Shown here: positions 6,736 to 7,823 of the stretch, in pieces
Layout of the letters: each line of letters begins with the position of its first letter
Numbering within the stretch: the stretch's first letter is position 1
Assembly: GCA_018654125.1 (NCBI GenBank)
Contig: JABIME010000322.1
Span: forward strand, 1 to 7,823
From: Candidatus Cloacimonadota bacterium
Lineage (GTDB): Bacteria; Cloacimonadota; Cloacimonadia; Cloacimonadales; TCS61
Length of the DNA: 7,823 nucleotides
Reading direction: 5' to 3'
Notes under the pieces: model-generated
What the model was told of the DNA's origin: nothing
What the model saw: the letters and a program-made list of their open reading frames with translations, nothing else
The model's database searches: none
Position numbers and translations under genes: made by a program

Positions 6736-6849
6736 AAGGATTAAGTGGCAAAACTGTTTTATAACTTTTTACTTTTCAATAAGTTAAAACAGTACTTCGG
6801 GCATTTAGAAAATGCTTGACGATAAATGCCTAAAAAAAAATTAATCCTT
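6736..6849 (+). promoter_or_regulatory. Candidate structured RNA leader (three-way junction) upstream of rpsP
   Basis: Three helices nest into a three-way junction. P1 is a perfect 9 bp, AAGGATTAA (6736-6744) with TTAATCCTT (6841-6849). P2 is 13 bp, 6753-6760 with 6786-6793 and 6763-6767 with 6781-6785, with a two-base bulge AT at 6761-6762 and loop 6768-6780. P3 is 9 bp including one G-U pair, 6799-6807 with 6823-6831, loop 6808-6822. Five T residues (6848-6852) overlap and follow the P1 3' arm. Position 43 bases before the rpsP ATG suggests a ribosomal-protein leader, perhaps bound by bS16, or an attenuator. Alternatives are a small RNA, a dispersed repeat with inverted ends, or chance pairing in AT-rich DNA. 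The pairing is seen; the function is inferred. Confidence 0.4.
6816..6845 (+). promoter_or_regulatory. rpsP: Possible sigma-70-like promoter for the rpsP operon
   Basis: TTGACG (6816-6821) matches five of six bases of the -35 consensus. With an 18-base spacer containing an A9 tract (6832-6840), ATTAAT (6840-6845) matches four of six bases of the -10 consensus. Transcription would start near 6852, about 40 bases before the rpsP ATG. This would make the 5' part of the three-way junction untranscribed from this promoter, so the two interpretations compete. Promoter consensus in this lineage is unknown, and AT-rich DNA gives such matches easily. Confidence 0.25.
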
Positions 6850-6891
6850 TTTAGTAATAAAGAAAAGTCTAATAAGAAATAAGGAGTCGAC

Positions 6892-7374
6892 ATGGTTAAG
6901 CTAAGGCTTAAAAGAATGGGTAAAATTGATACACCTTTTTACAGAATAGTTGTATTAGATTCACGTAAAAAAAGAGATGGTGCTTATATTGAATCTCTAG
7001 GATATTATGATCCAAAAACTGATCCACTTACATTAAAAGTTGATACAGATAAAGCTATCGAGTGGTTACAAAAAGGAGCACAACCTTCAGATACAGTAAG
7101 ATCTTTACTTCGTAAAGCAGGTGTATTAGAAAAATGGCATAATTTAAAGATTGAAGCAAATGAAGGCACAGAAAAAGATACAAAAGTTAAAAAGACTACA
7201 GCAAAGAAAACTACAGTGAAGAAAACTGAGAAAAAAGAAACTAAACCTGTAGTGAAGAAAGCTGAAGAAAAACCAGCAGTAAAAGAAGAGAAGATAGAAA
7301 CAAAACCTGCTGAGAAAAAAATTGTAAAAAAACCAGTTGTTAAAGCAGAAAAAAAAGAAACTGAAGAGAAGTAG
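6892..7374 (+). CDS. rpsP: Small subunit ribosomal protein bS16 with long Lys-rich C-terminal tail
   Basis: The core, about residues 1-80, is a standard bS16, which binds 16S rRNA early in 30S assembly. It begins [11 protein letters not shown], continues [27 protein letters not shown], and ends with [18 protein letters not shown]. The following 78 or so residues are low-complexity Lys/Glu/Thr/Ala/Pro/Val sequence with loose repeats such as [12 protein letters not shown] and KPVVKK, giving 160 residues against about 82 in E. coli. Such basic tails occur on bS16 in Bacteroidota-like lineages and are probably disordered. The start is supported by AAGGAG at 6881-6886. It heads the rpsP-khpA-rimM operon, with khpA two bases downstream. 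Confidence 0.95.
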   Translation: MVKLRLKRMGKIDTPFYRIVVLDSRKKRDGAYIESLGYYDPKTDPLTLKVDTDKAIEWLQKGAQPSDTVRSLLRKAGVLEKWHNLKIEANEGTEKDTKVKKTTAKKTTVKKTEKKETKPVVKKAEEKPAVKEEKIETKPAEKKIVKKPVVKAEKKETEEK

Positions 7375-7376
7375 AG

Positions 7377-7607
7377 ATGAAAGATCTCATCGAATTCATC
7401 GTAAAAGCTTTAGTTGATGATCCTAGCGCTATCGAGGTTGAAGAAGTGGATGCTGAGAAAACAACTACTTTCAAACTTCGTTCAGCTAAAAATGATATTG
7501 GAAAAGTGATCGGGAAACGTGGCCGTACAGCAAGTGCAATTCGTACAATAATGACAGCTGTATCTGCAAGACAAGGGAAAAAAGCTGTTTTAGAAATTTT
7601 AGAATAG
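7377..7607 (+). CDS. khpA: KH-domain RNA-binding protein KhpA
   Basis: The 76-residue protein is a single KH domain of the KhpA/YlqC family. It begins MKDLIEFIVKALVDDP, a family hallmark, and carries the RNA-binding GxxG loop as GKRG (46-49) within VIGKRGRTASAIRTI. KhpA proteins form homodimers or heterodimers with KhpB/Jag and bind many RNAs; in Gram-positive bacteria they affect cell division and elongation. The gene is in its usual place between rpsP and rimM. It starts two bases after the rpsP stop, with GAAGAGAAG at the end of rpsP as a possible weak ribosome site, and its stop directly abuts the next ATG. Confidence 0.95.
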   Translation: MKDLIEFIVKALVDDPSAIEVEEVDAEKTTTFKLRSAKNDIGKVIGKRGRTASAIRTIMTAVSARQGKKAVLEILE

Positions 7608-7823
7608 ATGCTAGTTTCTGACCTGGTTGCAATAGGTAAACTGGGAAAGCTTATTGATGAGGATGGTTATATTCCATTCAAGCCCGGTAAGAATTTCCAC
7701 CCAGATCTTTTGGGAAATATTTTTTTGGTCTTTAGAAACAATAGTGTGAGATATGTGACGGTAGAAGAAGTAAAAAAAAACTACCGGATAAAAATTGATG
7801 ACAGTGAAACTGCACAAACTGCA
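7608..7823 (+). CDS. rimM: Probable ribosome maturation factor RimM, N-terminal part (partial, divergent)
   Basis: The first 72 codons of an open frame run off the window, beginning MLVSDLVAIGKLGKLIDED and continuing GYIPFKPGKNFHPDLLGNIFLVF. Gene order rpsP-khpA-rimM is widespread, and the opening 'vaiGKlgk......i.fKP' spacing fits the start of RimM, which binds bS19 and helps mature the 30S head. The usual HGLRGEV-type motif is missing, with IDEDGYI in its place, so the call rests partly on position. The predicted beta-rich character fits the RimM N-terminal barrel. The ATG directly follows the khpA TAG without a gap. The C-terminal PRC-barrel domain, which would settle the identity, is outside the window. 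Confidence 0.6.
   Translation, partial: MLVSDLVAIGKLGKLIDEDGYIPFKPGKNFHPDLLGNIFLVFRNNSVRYVTVEEVKKNYRIKIDDSETAQTA

Larger units (their letters stand above)
6715..6891 (+). other. 177-base intergenic region between ffh and rpsP
   Basis: This is the only sizeable gap in the window. It holds a nested set of inverted repeats at 6736-6849, a promoter-like TTGACG...ATTAAT overlapping it (6816-6845), and the rpsP Shine-Dalgarno AAGGAG at 6881-6886. I looked for an SRP RNA (conserved GGAA apical tetraloop and asymmetric loop) because of the neighbouring ffh and did not find it. No tRNA is present. It most likely separates two transcription units or serves as the rpsP leader. Confidence 0.7.

Noticed and set aside
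6736..6849. Miniature transposable element with terminal inverted repeats
   Set aside because: The 9-base ends are inverted, but I see no flanking target duplication and no second copy in the window. Not excluded: a genome-wide search for other copies would decide.
6715..6891. SRP RNA gene next to ffh
   Set aside because: The conserved GGAA-capped hairpin with its asymmetric loop is not present on either strand; the helices here have other loops and are AT-rich.
7165..7371. Tandem repeat or CRISPR-like pattern in the A-rich 3' part of rpsP
   Set aside because: The repeats are imprecise Lys/Thr/Glu codons of a low-complexity protein tail in frame with bS16, with no regular spacer unit.
1..7823. 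Reassigned TGA codon suggested by the lack of TGA stops
   Set aside because: All conserved genes are complete under the standard code, with Trp as TGG and Gly as GGN and no in-frame TGA where a conserved residue is expected.

Overview
The window is a dense, single-direction block of bacterial housekeeping genes, all on the + strand, AT-rich, with gaps mostly under 50 bases. The contents are ribosomal proteins bL25, bS6, bS18, bL9 and bS16, translation and export factors (peptidyl-tRNA hydrolase, SRP protein Ffh, the KH protein KhpA, a likely RimM), replication proteins (SSB, a DciA-type helicase loader), two pentose-phosphate/PRPP enzymes, and two integral membrane proteins. There are no mobile elements, CRISPR arrays, tRNA or rRNA genes, and no sign of horizontal transfer.

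Organism: an AT-rich bacterium using the standard code. The CTC-type bL25, a short DciA instead of a DnaC/DnaI loader, a long Lys-rich tail on bS16 and a DUF2232 protein between rpsR and rplI suggest a Gram-negative lineage around the FCB group (Bacteroidota, Fibrobacterota or Cloacimonadota-like). This is inference, and the phylum cannot be fixed from the sequence alone.

Layout: 1-84 is the end of prs. 125-1368 holds rplY and pth, overlapping by one base. 1415-3828 is the rpsF-ssb-rpsR-DUF2232-rplI ribosomal cluster. 3852-4400 is an unrecognised six-helix membrane protein. 4429-6714 holds dciA, rpe and ffh. A 177-base intergenic region (6715-6891) is the only sizeable gap and contains a nested set of inverted repeats that folds on paper into a three-way junction. 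6892-7823 is rpsP-khpA-rimM, the start of the usual rpsP-khpA-rimM-trmD-rplS operon; rimM runs off the end.

How the genes work together: most serve ribosome assembly and function (bL25, bS6:bS18, bL9, bS16, RimM, KhpA), nascent-chain handling (Ffh, Pth) and replication (SSB, DciA). Prs and Rpe link this to nucleotide precursor supply. No undescribed multi-gene system was found. The best lead for something new is the structured leader candidate in front of rpsP; secondary leads are the unknown membrane protein, the RimM-like protein lacking the family's usual N-terminal motif, and the absence of TGA among 14 stop codons.
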